Below, piece after piece: positions 37,521 through 49,900 of a stretch of 64,000 bases of DNA. The DNA is from Agelas oroides (lineage: Eukaryota > Porifera > Demospongiae > Agelasida > Agelasidae), in contig OX422185.1 in the NCBI GenBank assembly GCA_949130485.1, forward strand, positions 2,030,304 to 2,094,303, read 5' to 3'. How positions within the stretch are numbered: position 1 is the first letter of the stretch; every line of letters begins with the position of its first letter. Made by a program: the position numbers and the translations under genes. The notes below the pieces were generated by a model. That model was given only the letters and a program-made list of their open reading frames with translations, was not told the origin of the DNA and made no database searches.

Positions 37521-37704
37521 CATTGAGAAACCACAGTACACCAAACTGTAGTAGCCACCGTTCTGATGGCTTGGTGGTGAACGACAACCCTCTCTCTACC
37601 TGGAAGAAGCCGGCAGTCCCACCAGCTCAGTACCAGAGACTTCCCTCGATCCTTCCATTGAGAAACCACAGTACACCAAACTGTAGTAGCCACCGTTTTG
37701 ATTG
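37521..37704. repeat. Direct repeat, 135-bp spacing
   Basis: About 48 bp beginning cattgagaaaccacagtaca occurs at 37521 and 37656 with almost no changes. Confidence 0.85.
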
Positions 37705-38239
37705 GTCACCCACGGCTCTGTGTAATCAGTTCATGACAAGGCCATCCATGCATGTTAGGTGGGGGTGGGGCTTCACAAGCCAGATCCAACTAACTGTAGT
37801 CCTGCTCCCAGCCCAACACCACAGCTATAGTATATCTATTGTCATTTGCAGTACAGAGTATATAGTGCAGGAAAGCAAAATTATACCTTGCAAGCATGTA
37901 CACAGTATAGAGGACTGGTAACAAGCTAGCATGGATTGTTAGCTTTTAGTATACAGTAAAGACTAACACATAGGAGCAAATTGCATACCATTTAGCTGCA
38001 TGGAAGGTGAAAGAAGCCAACAAATACAGTCATATTGATTTTGGTAAGGGTACAAAATTCTTGCGCAGTTAAAGTGTGATCCATGTAAACACATGCTAGC
38101 CAATAGAAGTGGTAACAAGGGTGACTATGAGTGAATTTATAAAGTTCTGTGCAACTACTAACAAATGTATAATCACACTTTGCCATTGAAGCTCAATACC
38201 ACTACATGCCATGCACACCCATAAAAATAGAAAACAACT

Positions 38240-41200
38240 TCAGAAAGCTCCATAGTTAGGTTGTGGGATGTCCTCAAGCAGAGATTCACGAAATCTACTA
38301 AAATCTGCTTCCGCTGCAAGACTGTCTGCAGGTTCATTTGCAACTTGTACGATGTTTGGCCTGTTGAAGTCTAGGTCCTGTTTAGGCACCTTCATCCACA
38401 GCTTGGTGTGCCTCAGTTGCTGAAAGATGTGGTAGGCAAGGATGACAATGAATGTTGCAAGTGCTATGGAGACAGAGGTGTACCCAACTGCAAGCTGATT
38501 TCCTGTTGAGGGATTAACGTAGGAGGTGGCAGCAGCTAAGGTGATCAAGTTCAGAGCAAACGAACCTTCCAGGGCATCTAGACACCAGTTCCTGTAAACC
38601 CCACCACTGACCCAGGCCCACAGTTGAAGAAGCCCAGTTCCCAGTAGAATTACTAGCAGGTTAACACTAGGGTCCTGCTGAGGATTTAAAGCAAACACTA
38701 GAAGAAGAACAAAGCGAAGCACAAGCAGTAGTCCAGGCCAGTAGCGATGTTTTGCTTTGTAGGGAGCGTGGTATGAATCCATGAAAGGTTTCAGCCTGGC
38801 ACTGTTCACCCATGAGAAGAGCCTCAGGTGTGATATGGCCTGCAGCCACTGACCAAAGAGAAGCAAGAGAGTGTATGGAAGAAAGAGAAAAAGGAAGACA
38901 AGCACTGCCACTACAAAGAGTGGAATGTACTTGCCACTGAGATAGTCAATGTTTGCATCATACAGCCACACCATTCTGTTGTACGTTGGGTACTCGAGGT
39001 AGGTGATGTAAAATACACCAATCAACGTGCGAAGAATCTTTGCGTATGAGAGGAGGATGAGTGTTGCCAAGACAGAAACTGGGTTGTTGCCTAGCAGGTT
39101 TGCAAATCTGTGTGAGAAATGGCTAACAAGAACCATAAGTCCGACTAGCAACCAAATATATACAGGGAACACAAACTGCAGCCATGTTTTGCTGTAGGCA
39201 TCCATTCCATCATAGAAACATGTTTCTATACCAAAGTCAAGATTTAGCCATGCAATGAAGACTGAAAAACCATTAGTAGATTCCACTGGTAGAAAGATTG
39301 TACGATTGGCTCCAACAATATTGGCATAAAACACAAGGCCACTGAGTGTTCCTGTTGCCACCGTCAGTTTGCAGATGAGAAGCAAGAAGACCAGTGCCAC
39401 TCCCATCACTGCAAAAGGGATGAGTAAGGCAAGATGACTGTTGGTGCACTGCTTGCAATGAGAAGTGCCTAGTACCAGACTGTAACCTTTCTTGCAAGCT
39501 CCACACAAGAGGTCTGACCTGTATTGCGCACACTGAATGTCTGTGTTGTTTAGGGAAAAGATCACTGTTTGAGAGACACAGTAGTCAAAGGGGCAGAGTG
39601 GGTTGAGAATTAGTCCATGAGATTGATCATCATACCCAACCCAAAACTGCTGGCCTGAGTCGCGTGTTATGTTTCCTACTCCATTTGTTATAGTGCATTT
39701 ATGTTTACCAGTGTATTGTGCAAGTCTTGGCTCACAGACACATGATTTTTCTGACAGAGAGAGGTTAAATCCAGGTGGGCAGGTCTGATTTAAGCTCACT
39801 GAAATATATAGTGTGTTTGTGTCGGCAGCAAAAACAACTGAACACGGGCTATCATCTGGATGCAACTCTATGTCCACATGCTGAGACAGTGAAAGCACAG
39901 TGTAGTTCAGCTTGGTGCACGTGTTGTTTGCTGTTTGGAGGTGTTGAGAATCTGGGAGGTGGCCTGGGTTGGAGCCTTGGTCTATGATACTAACCACTCC
40001 ACTGGGAACTGTTCCATGTCTTTGTCCAACTGCAACCACAGAAACTTGAAATGTTTCACCAGGATATACCTTGCGTGGAAACTCCTCACTGCAGTCTGGA
40101 AGATTATTTTCACACAGGCATATTTGAAGTGGGTCTGAGGAAATGTTTGAAGTTGTGTTGTAATCAGTATCATTGCTGTAGACTATCATGTCAAACACTT
40201 CACCAGAGCTGTGTGACTCCAGGCCATGAGTGAGTTTGCAGTTATCTATTGCACCACCATATAACACACTTCCTGCAGTATCAGCAGAGTTGTCCTTGAA
40301 AACAAGTTGGACATCAACACCATTGGACAGATTCTGGCCAGGGAGTTGAAAGAAGCATTCTTGTTTTGGTCCATATGGACCTGGTAAACTACAGTAACTT
40401 GGAGTAGGGCTAGCATCACAAACATAGATAGCTCCTCCTAAACCTGCATTGTTGTTGTATTAGGCAAAATGGAGAAAGTGGATATTAGTCCCATAAATAC
40501 TCCTCCACCAAAATTTTGTTCATTGATTGAGTTCACTCCTTTCCCATAGTGTCCATTGTTAGTGAAGTAAACAGTTCCATTGATTGTCAGTGTATTGTTT
40601 ATGGTTGTCATGATAGCTCCACCTATAAGTGCTGAGTTATTGATAAAGTGACTGGTTCCATTGAAGCTAAGTACAGTATTGCTAGTAGCAATTGCACCAC
40701 CACCTGCACCTGCTGCTGAGTTGTTGATGAAGTTGTTGGCTCCATTGAAATTAAGTACAATATTGTATTCTGTGTAGATTGCACCACCCTCAATTACAGC
40801 GGAGTTGTTGATGAAGTTGTTGGTCCCGCTGAAGCTAAGTAAAGTATTGTTTGATGTGTAGATTGCACCACCCCAGATTGCTGAGTTGTTGATAAAGTTG
40901 TTGGTCCCGCTGAAGCTAAGTACAATATTTTTTAATGTGACTATTGCACCACCACCAACTGGATAACCACCAAATGGGCATTGTCCAGAGGTTGCACTAT
41001 TATCAAGGAAGGTTGTGTTCCCAGTGAATGTTAGGTTGCTATTGACAGCAATGATAGCACCTCCTAGTAAAATGTTACCACAGGCTCTGTTATGTTTGAA
41101 CTCACTGTTCCCTGTTAGAGTGATGTCAGTGTTATTCACTACAAGTGCAGTGCCAGTGTTGCTATGGAAGGAACAGTTAACTAGTTCAGTATATTGTGTA

Positions 41201-41664
41201 GACTGTAAATCCAGGACTGCGTAGACAGGAGCTGAAGGAAAACCAGGTACAGTAATAGCATATCTCAACAGTCTGCTGCAAGAGGTAAAAGCTAACGAAT
41301 ACATTTTCAACTCCATCATATTTGTGAAGCTGAGGCCAACTGGCCCACTGCAAACAACTGTTGCTCTGTTGCCTGAGGAAAACTCTCCACACATCATCAA
41401 CCTGGTTACATTGGAAACTGTGATACTCATGTTGAGAACATGGTCACCTGGCAAGAACACCATAGTGGTGTTGGAGGTAAAATACAGTCCAGCTTCATGT
41501 GCATACTCAGAGAGTGTGGTGCAGTTGGTTGAATTGTGAGGGCAGGATGAGCATGAAGTGGCAGTGGGTGTGACACAGTACACATTCTCAGCAGAGCAGT
41601 AGGAGAGGGTGCTAATGAGCAGTGCTGCCACAATGGCAATAAATGGTGTTGACTGAGCCATCAT
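38240..41664 (-). CDS. Beta-helix/polytopic membrane protein, copy A (frame-interrupted)
   Basis: Two adjoining frames, 40438-41664 (408 residues, with the start and signal peptide) and 38240-40437 (C-terminal part), line up end to end with the intact 1158-residue paralogue at 52923-56399. A 16-bp deletion relative to that copy, near 40446-40460, shifts the frame and ends the first part after SILPNTT. The N-terminal ectodomain has a signal peptide, paired cysteines and about seven GGAI..N..L.F.G..NFINNSA units typical of right-handed beta-helix or polymorphic-membrane-protein folds. A cysteine-rich linker follows (CPPGFNLS, CVCEPRLAQYTGKHKC, CGACKKGYSL), then about nine membrane segments and a cytoplasmic tail of about 80 residues ending QPNYGAF. 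The tail differs completely from copy B. The role is not known; a cell-surface receptor or adhesion protein is inferred. The break could be real or an assembly error. Confidence 0.8.
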
Positions 41665-43983
41665 ATGTAGGAATTACTGCAGAAAAGCATTTATATCAGC
41701 CCTGATATAAGTATACTAACACTGATTGTTAAAAATGTATATGTCAACATCAAAAGGTGGGTCTTTGGATTCTGATAGCTGCTATTCATGTTACTTGCTG
41801 GTCAAGAGAGAGGGGGGTCACTCCCATATGCCATGTAGTACCACATTCAAGATCTTGACCATCAATTTTCCATTGTTGCACAATTTTGAGTCTTGACCAT
41901 CTACCATGCATGACCTTTGACCCCTTTGTATCTCACATGTTGTGAACACAAACAACTACAATATGGCACTTGACTACAGGGCATATAGAAGTGAACCCCA
42001 CTTGGTCAGAGACAAGATCAGAAGTAAAGTCTCATGTATATAGTCAGACTCTCACTGGAAGAGGCATGAGACACAATATGGATGTGACTGGTACCTTTAC
42101 GATGTATACCTTCCACTAGTGCACAACCATTAAATGTACCTTTCAAGATAGGTGAACACAGCATACAGGAACAGGATCGTTGGAACTCAGAGTAGAGCAA
42201 CAGATTGACTTTAGGTAGCTGCAGTCACACTGCATGCGAAGTTATCCTGGCAGGTGCTATCCTTACTCTAAGAGTCAGCTGACTTCCTGTGGTTCTCAAT
42301 ACTTGTGTAAACATGAGTAAAACACAAACACCACATGATGTGACCTGCAATGAATATGGTTAGTGGGGAAGTGCCCACAGAACTGTAGCCCTTGGAAAGT
42401 CCAAAATGACATCATAATAACTGATGATTACAGCAGCCCCAAGATGCATGGATCTGCAAAGAATATAAAAGTGATGCTTCATCCCTCATGTATTTACTAC
42501 CGTTTCCATGGCAACATGATTTACATGTAGCTATATACCACTGAGCTCCAACTCCATATCTCAGTGTTGAGCTGGTGGCTCATGAGTTCAATTGGCAGCT
42601 ACCTTCTTTTATCTCTACTTTGCCTTGTATCTTTTAATTTCCAGCTGAAGTGTGAAGATTTCCTTAATAATCCTCTGATCAACAGTGGTATATCAAAAAT
42701 CTCCCTGCCTAGTCACATTCACACTAGTCTGGTACGGTTTTCCACATGCCGGGTTCAAGGGACATTCACACAAACCACCTCCTGTCAGCATGCAGTCTAA
42801 CACCAAGTGCCACCAATTCTTCAAGTCAATGTTCACATCAGTTTTGTTTACAACCATGCAATAAACCAAACCTATCCCTATCAGTCTAGTCTGGCAACAA
42901 CACTAAAATAATGCTACACACTATCACCAATTATTCTTCTTATTCTTAAGGTCAAAGTTCAGATATCACAGTCTCCATGCAAAATGGCATGGAAGGAAAT
43001 GCATGACGTAAACTATTGGGGAAGAAGGGGGAGAGGGAGTGAAATCCTTTGGTATGGTATATCCCTTTCCACCTCTACATGATCAACACACAGTCGGTAC
43101 ACTTACCTGGTTGGTGAACATGTATATATCACTGAGCTGGACAGCTGGCTTCTTCTAGGCTTGTCATGAATCTAACGGCTCCTTCTAGGCTTGTCATGAA
43201 TCTAACTGTACATGTGTGAGTGTGTGTAGGAAGAGGGAAGGAGTGAGGGGAAAACATATATATACAGCCAAATAAATGTATAACTGAATACCATAGTAAT
43301 TATCTCAATTGGGTGTCAACTATGACGTACAGACCTGCCTCCTACATTGAGAAACCACTGACAGCTACTGGTTCTCATTCTTTAGTATTTCACCGATGGT
43401 TGTCATTCTCTGAACAACAGTTAGAAACTACCCTTGGCTTAGATACAAGCGCTTCGCTGGAGGAAATGCCCTAGGATAGGCAAAATATAGCTAGGCAAGG
43501 GTTCTTGTACAGGGAGAGCTTTCACCCTGAGGTAGAAGCTTCTGTTCTAGGACAGAGTTTCCATGGGGGGATAACATCCTTAGAACAGAATCTTCCCTGG
43601 AACTACTGTCCAGAGGTAGGCCTTGTCCTGTGACACTGGCATTCATCAGAAGATCCAGCCATACACTGTTTTTCAATAGGTCAACACAATCTACATAACT
43701 TCTACTTACAGTTAACTGTCATTTAGAGTCACCCACTATAACATGAGGTATGGGGGCCCCAATCTCACAAGGGGGGCCTCAAAATGTTAATATATTAGGG
43801 CCCCATGGCGCCCCAAAATGGGGGGAGGGCCCTGGAATCCAGCCCCACCCCCTTAGATCCTCTTGACTTGGGGGCTTAGGAGTGACACTATACTAACTAT
43901 ACTATACTAGATCCATATTCATGTGCATGGTTACCGACTGCACTAGTTAAAATACTGCATTCGAAGGTCTGACGGAGCTATAA
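41665..43983. other. Divergent intergenic region between membrane protein A and the 2A-Death-ankyrin gene
   Basis: This 2.3-kb head-to-head spacer has no convincing exon. It contains a 30-bp tandem duplication (43147-43206, unit ending aggcttgtcatgaatctaac), a GC-rich ggggcccc-type patch (43750-43860), and the TATA-like box next to the downstream gene. Promoters of both flanking genes should lie here. Confidence 0.6.
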
Positions 43984-43985
43984 AT
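43979..43985 (+). promoter_or_regulatory. TATA-like box overlapping the first ATG of the 2A gene
   Basis: TATAAAT at 43979-43985 contains the first base pair of the upstream-most in-frame ATG (43984). If it works as a TATA box, transcription would start near 44010. Translation would then have to begin at ATG 44107 or 44140, both in frame. Confidence 0.35.
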
Positions 43986-46900
43986 GGGGATCGATCTCGC
44001 TACGTGGCGTGGTCGAGTCGGACTCAACTACTGTCGCCAGTCTGGATACGCCTGCGGTTCGTTTCCGATCCGGTGGAGGGCGGCAAGATGGGGGGTGGGA
44101 GAGGTGATGAACAGCACACCTATTCTGCTCCAGGGCTGCATGGCGGTCGTCTCCCTGTCACTGATACTGGGATATCGGTTCCGCAGGCTTCCCACTGGGA
44201 GGTGTGGGTGTGGCAAGGTGTATCGTCCCAAGTTGAGAGGTAGCTCTGTCCCGAGTGCGGAGGTCAGAGAGATCGCGAGTCTGGGCATTGTTGGGGTGTG
44301 CTTATTGCTGGGGGTGTGTGCAGTGGTGCTGACGCTACTGCTGCTGGCAGGAGATGTGGAGAGAAATCCTGGCCCTACAGGAAAAGGTGATAATAACTGC
44401 TATTTTCAAAGAGTAGCTTGTCTCTTGTAGAAACATTTGCAGACAGAATCAAGAGGAGTTATTCAGCTCTTAAAAATATGCTGATCTTGATCCTGCTCAC
44501 AAACATGCTTCTGTGCAAATACTTCTATAGGTGACACATTAGTGCCGCCCCCTTTTATTGGCCCAAGTAACCTGCTAGTTTTAGTGTAGCTTGCTAGTAT
44601 AATTTGAAACTAATATTGATAATTTGATTGTTCTGCTACTTGAGCTGTACTTACTTTAAATGCTGTAAATTTTCTTATGATTGTGAGCAAGTATTGTAAT
44701 GGTTCACGAGGCACATGATGTGCAAGTGAATCTCAAAGTTGGAAAAACAAACCCAAGCAGTTTACATATCACCACTACCATCACTCTTGAAGTTATCGAC
44801 CACCACTGTAAATGCCTCTCTGAAGTTGCATAAGGCAAGCCAAGCAAATCTCACATTACTAGAGTATTTGCAGACGCAAGAGGGGGCGTGAGCAGGAACA
44901 AAAGGCTGTACATGGTGCGTGCAAGAGTAAGGGAACATGGAGTGACTGTACCCAGGACAATCCTGACATTAATGACTTTTTTTGCTCTAATAACAAACAC
45001 CATGATGCTCAAGAATGTAGCTAATTTGTTCTTGTGTATTTGTGATCACCTCACTCAAGCTCCTCATGAGCAGATATTCGCTTTGTGTACTTGTATGCCA
45101 GACAAGGGGTGAAACCAAATACAATATTCATATTGTTAGCCTATTCATGTATAGAGAGTAGTAGTATTTGGCAAGAATATATTCAGGGAATAGGAGCCAT
45201 TCATCGTATGACAAGGCCTGCTGGATCCATTTTTATAGTGAAACCTCTCTAATATAGACACTGTTGCGACCAAAATATTTGTCCTGACTATAATTATACT
45301 ACAAAGTTGTGACTAGTTCAAGTGTCCCAATAAGCAAGCCATCATAGAAGGGTTAGGGTTAGGGTTTAAGAAGGGTTCCAGTAATAATAAACAACTCATA
45401 ATAACTAGAATTGCGAGTGCACTATGTAGTAGTTCTTGTATAACAACAAGGACAATATGCTGGATATCGCCATAGCTATGACGTAAAGCCCTCATGCCAA
45501 TATCTGCCCTTTTCCACTCTTACGATATAAAGATAATTTCTTGCATGAATTCATTACCTATGATGTCATTGCTTAGTCTGATAAGGCTATTGTTGTTGGC
45601 TGGTTTTTGACAACCTAGACAAGTTTTTGAGTGATGATTTTGTTGCTGAAGCAGTGACCCACTTGTGTTTTTGCTTGGCAAAACTGAAGATCATTGTGCC
45701 TGATTCAATGCGTAAGTGAGGTTTGTTGTTTGGAAAGCTGAAAAAAACAACAACAACAACAGGAAAGAGTGAAAAGCCAATGAATTTGAGCTTACTGAGC
45801 CTCTGCATGAATCAGAGGTAAAGTGGCAAGTGAAAAAGATACTCGATAAAGATTGGCTTCTACTGCCACTTAAAGCTAGCTGTGCAGCTTCTGTGCTTGG
45901 AGGTTGTGGTGACTGATAACAATGCCAGGTGACCCAGTGCCTGAAGAGCGTTTCGAGTGATGTGATGCTATTGAGCTGTTAAAAGGCAAGTGCAAGGTGG
46001 CAAGCTTACGTGTATGAGACATGCCGTGAAGACAGGAAGCCATTCCCTTTCTGGTCGATTGCTCACAAGCCTTCAGTACTAATGTAGAGTTTTGCACAAT
46101 AAAAATGCCGGCTCACGAGTGCTTTGCTGTGATTTGCATGACTGTGTAAGTCTTCTCTTGAAGTTTACATCCCACAAAACAAATTGCCGATTAGATACCT
46201 TAGGCTGCATGCATCTGATTATCAATTTGATATAGTCCTGTCAGCTGTGCTGCATATCATATATGGCACTGTCAAATGAACAATATGCTTGATAGCAGCA
46301 TACCCAGGTCCTTTTATCCACCCACACACCATTCAAGGAATGATAATATTATTTCGTGATTTCGACAATATTAGTCATGACTTGTGAATTGCACATTCTT
46401 GAGAGGAGCTGAACTGTAGTGAAGTTCTTATATCACTTCAAGTAGGAGCTAGAGTGGAGTTGGAGGTGTAGGAAACTTCATTCTCTGTAGGCAAGTTCTT
46501 GTAGCTTGCCGCAGTCTCCCTGGTAGGTTTTGTATAGTTACTCTGTGGCTACATTCATAAAGTAGAAATGCAACTTTAACCTGCACAACACAGTTAGCGG
46601 TCTTGTGCTAGGGAAGTAAGGGAACTCATGTTCAGAACTGTAGCAGGGTATACTGTTAATTGTTCTCCATGTAGGATTAGATCAGGTGGATAAGGTGCTC
46701 CCCACTGTGGATGGTTCTCCATTAGGTTAGTCAAAGTAATACCTTTGGTTGAGAAAGATGTGCATATTATCTCCTCTGAGTGACAATGCAATCTTGGCTT
46801 ATTTCATTGTGTCCAACATCACTATATACTTCCTGACAGGAGAAGATGATTACTTTGATATACTGACAGAGATGATGCCAATTGCTGGCTTTTGGAAGGC

Positions 46901-49900
46901 CATTGGTAGAGGCCTCCGAATTGACTCTGGACGTCTGGACCTGATTCAAGAAAGCAATCCTGGGAAACCCAGAGAATGTTTGTCGGAGGTGCTTACGGGC
47001 TGGCTCAAAAGAAACTACAATGTGGGGAGATTTGGTGAACCAACATGGCGAGCTGTGGTGAAAGTAGTAGCACACCCTGCAGCTGGAGACAATTGTGGGC
47101 TTGCCCTGAGCATTGCTCGGAAACATTCAGGTACCAGTGTTTGAATGTGTTTGAATACGTAGAAGTACATTTACCTATATATGGTATGAATAGCATATAC
47201 ACATAATAGCTACAATCTTGGTGACTTCCCACTAATGAATGTTTGAAGCTGAATGGACTGCTAACAGCATTGCTCTGTCTCTTACCTCACCTACCTAGCT
47301 ACAGGGGTTTCAGCAGCAGCTCCTCAAACCACCAGACAAACTCCCGTCCCATCAGATGATGTGTTCACTTCCGAAGGAGCTGTTGTCAGACCCAGGAAGA
47401 GAGAGAGATCTGAAAGGCCATCGTTTGGGTGTGGGTGTGGCAACTGCACATTTCTTAGTTACATTGAAAATGGCTGCCCACATCCCATTCCCAAAACTAC
47501 CTCATTCCCATGTCTCAATGTGAGTAGACTTACCCATGAACAACAGCAAGAACTTAGAAGTAGGCTGCGTGTGGAATCACAAGAAATAATGATTAGATTC
47601 CAGCGACTTTTATCCACTGTCTACGAGTCACTGTGTGAGCAAAAAATTCCTGTGAACAAGCTAGTCACCCACCTCTTGTCCCTGGGTGCATTTGACCCAG
47701 TCTCCAAGGATTCTCAGAAGCCACTACTGAAAACCTTCTTCCAAGAACTTCGGAACACAGAAAGTATTGAAGATGTGTTGTGGGTTATTAGAGACTACTT
47801 TTCTTTCTTCAACTATCACGTGATTGAACACATTGTTAATGGAGTTGGTACAGCCCAGGACAAAGATGAGCTTCAGAACTACAAGAAAGATTTTCATCAA
47901 TATTCAAAACGTAGAATTTTTGAATGTCCCCCAATCTATGGGCCTATGAGTGATGCTGATCATGCCGTTTTAGATTTGAAAGTAGACTCAGCATTTGAAC
48001 AATTCACTGTGGAAGAGCTAGACAATTTTCGATACAGACTTAGTAGAATATTCTGTGTTTCACCACAAAGTGTTTTACGTCTCTGTCGAGTAGAAGAAGG
48101 ATGTTTGCAGCTCACCTTCCAGGTGCCCTCATTTGTGCAGCAGGAGATATTTCCACTGTCAAGTGAGCAGGAGAGGGCCCTGGAAGCAGAGGGTGTGATC
48201 AGGTTGACATGTGGAGACTACCAGTTTCCTACCAAGGTTTGTAGTTACTGTGCAGTCACATGTCATGTATGGGATCTTGTATAGTAAACACTTCTCCACC
48301 AGGAGAGAAGCCTTGCTGAATGTTTCCTCTTCCTCTTGATGAGTGGCTGTTGGGTGTGTGACCAACTTACCTATTATTACAGCTGGTGGTTACCTGGTGG
48401 TTGTAACTCAGTGGTCTGAGCACTGACTGCTCAAGCCAGAGGTTCAATCCTCAGCAACTGCTAGCTATTCAGATCTGTTTTGGCATATATCATCAATAAT
48501 GTTCCTTAATTCCTAGGGACATGAGAATGAATCCGAACTAGAAGACACTGGTAAGTCTGGAATGTTGTACTGACTTTGAATTTTATGCTGTGTTCACTGT
48601 AGACATCTAGTTGCATTCCTTTGGCCACTAGAAGTACAAATAAATGGTTAAATTGTGGGCGGTTCAAGTAAAATTCAAACTTTATGTCCTATGACTCAAG
48701 TTCTATTAAAATTGAGGTTTACAGTAATGGAAAGACTCACATGCAGGCTATTGAAGTTGCTTTTCTTCATCTACAAATGTGCAGGTATATTACTAACTAG
48801 TATATATTACCCAGTGGGTGTTAGCCACACCCTCCTTAATTGGCACGTGATTCTATGAATATTTCACTTCAACCACTCACATTGTGCTACAAAGAAATGC
48901 AATCTATTTACAGTACTTGCATATTGCTTTTCCCTTTAAGATTCTGTTGCAGAACTGAAGGATCCAGTGTTTCAGAAAACACATGACATTGATGCTGACT
49001 CTGCCATGGGGGTCAGTATTGTCACAGATGACACATGGTTTTCGGATAATGAAGAGGTCAGTGAGTGTTTATGTATACCTTATGCATTTGTATCCGCTGC
49101 AGTTTGCAGTGTTATGTGTTCTGGAGCCTGCTTTTTAAAGTCCTTTAGTGTGCTGTCATGAACAACTTTGAACCTGAATCTTTCCATGAGCAGATCTGCG
49201 GGCTCGGCTTTTTCTCATGAATGTACATACAACTCCTTTTGTTTACATGCACACACAGGTATTGATTTCCATGGTATTGAAGCATTATGGTACTTGATTA
49301 CTGAAGAAATGGCCAGTGGCATTTCAAATTAACATGAGTACTTAACCTCCAGGCAAGGTCCTTGTTATTGTGAAGTCTAAGTGCTTTCATTGGGCATCAT
49401 AATTTGCCTTTGTAAGTGATTATAAATTTTATTGATTTGAACTACAATACAGGACATTTTGTTTAATGAGCTAGATGAACTGGATGAGGAATTTGAGGGA
49501 TCACTTCAGATATCTAGTGTACAAAATATACATGTTGCTGCCAGGAGAGGGGATCTGGAGACTGTCAGGTTTCTTGTAGATAAAGAGCGTCAAAATCCAC
49601 TTCAGAAAGACCAATATGGAAATACTGCTCTTCATGCAGCTGCACAGGGAGGAAGCTTAGATGTGCTCAAGTATTTCATCAATCAGAAAGATTGTAACCC
49701 TGCATGTCTAGGTTATCTTGGTGGAACGCCACTTCATGTAGCTACTGAGCATGACTGTTTCGATGTCATCAAGTATCTAGTTATTGAGCAGCAAGTAGAA
49801 CCTCTGTGTCAGGATGAGGGCGGAGTGACTCCATTACACATCAGTTCTGAAAGAGGTTGTCTCAACATTGTCAAATTTTTTACAGAGGAGATTGAAAAGT

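Noticed and set aside
44281-44386. 2A motif as part of a non-LTR retrotransposon
   Set aside because: No reverse transcriptase or endonuclease frame is nearby, the exon ends in a proper phase-1 donor, and it joins in phase to a Death-domain exon. A distant origin of the exon from such an element cannot be excluded.
45350-45367. Telomere-like (TTAGGG) run
   Set aside because: Only about two to three units inside an intron, too short for an interstitial telomere.
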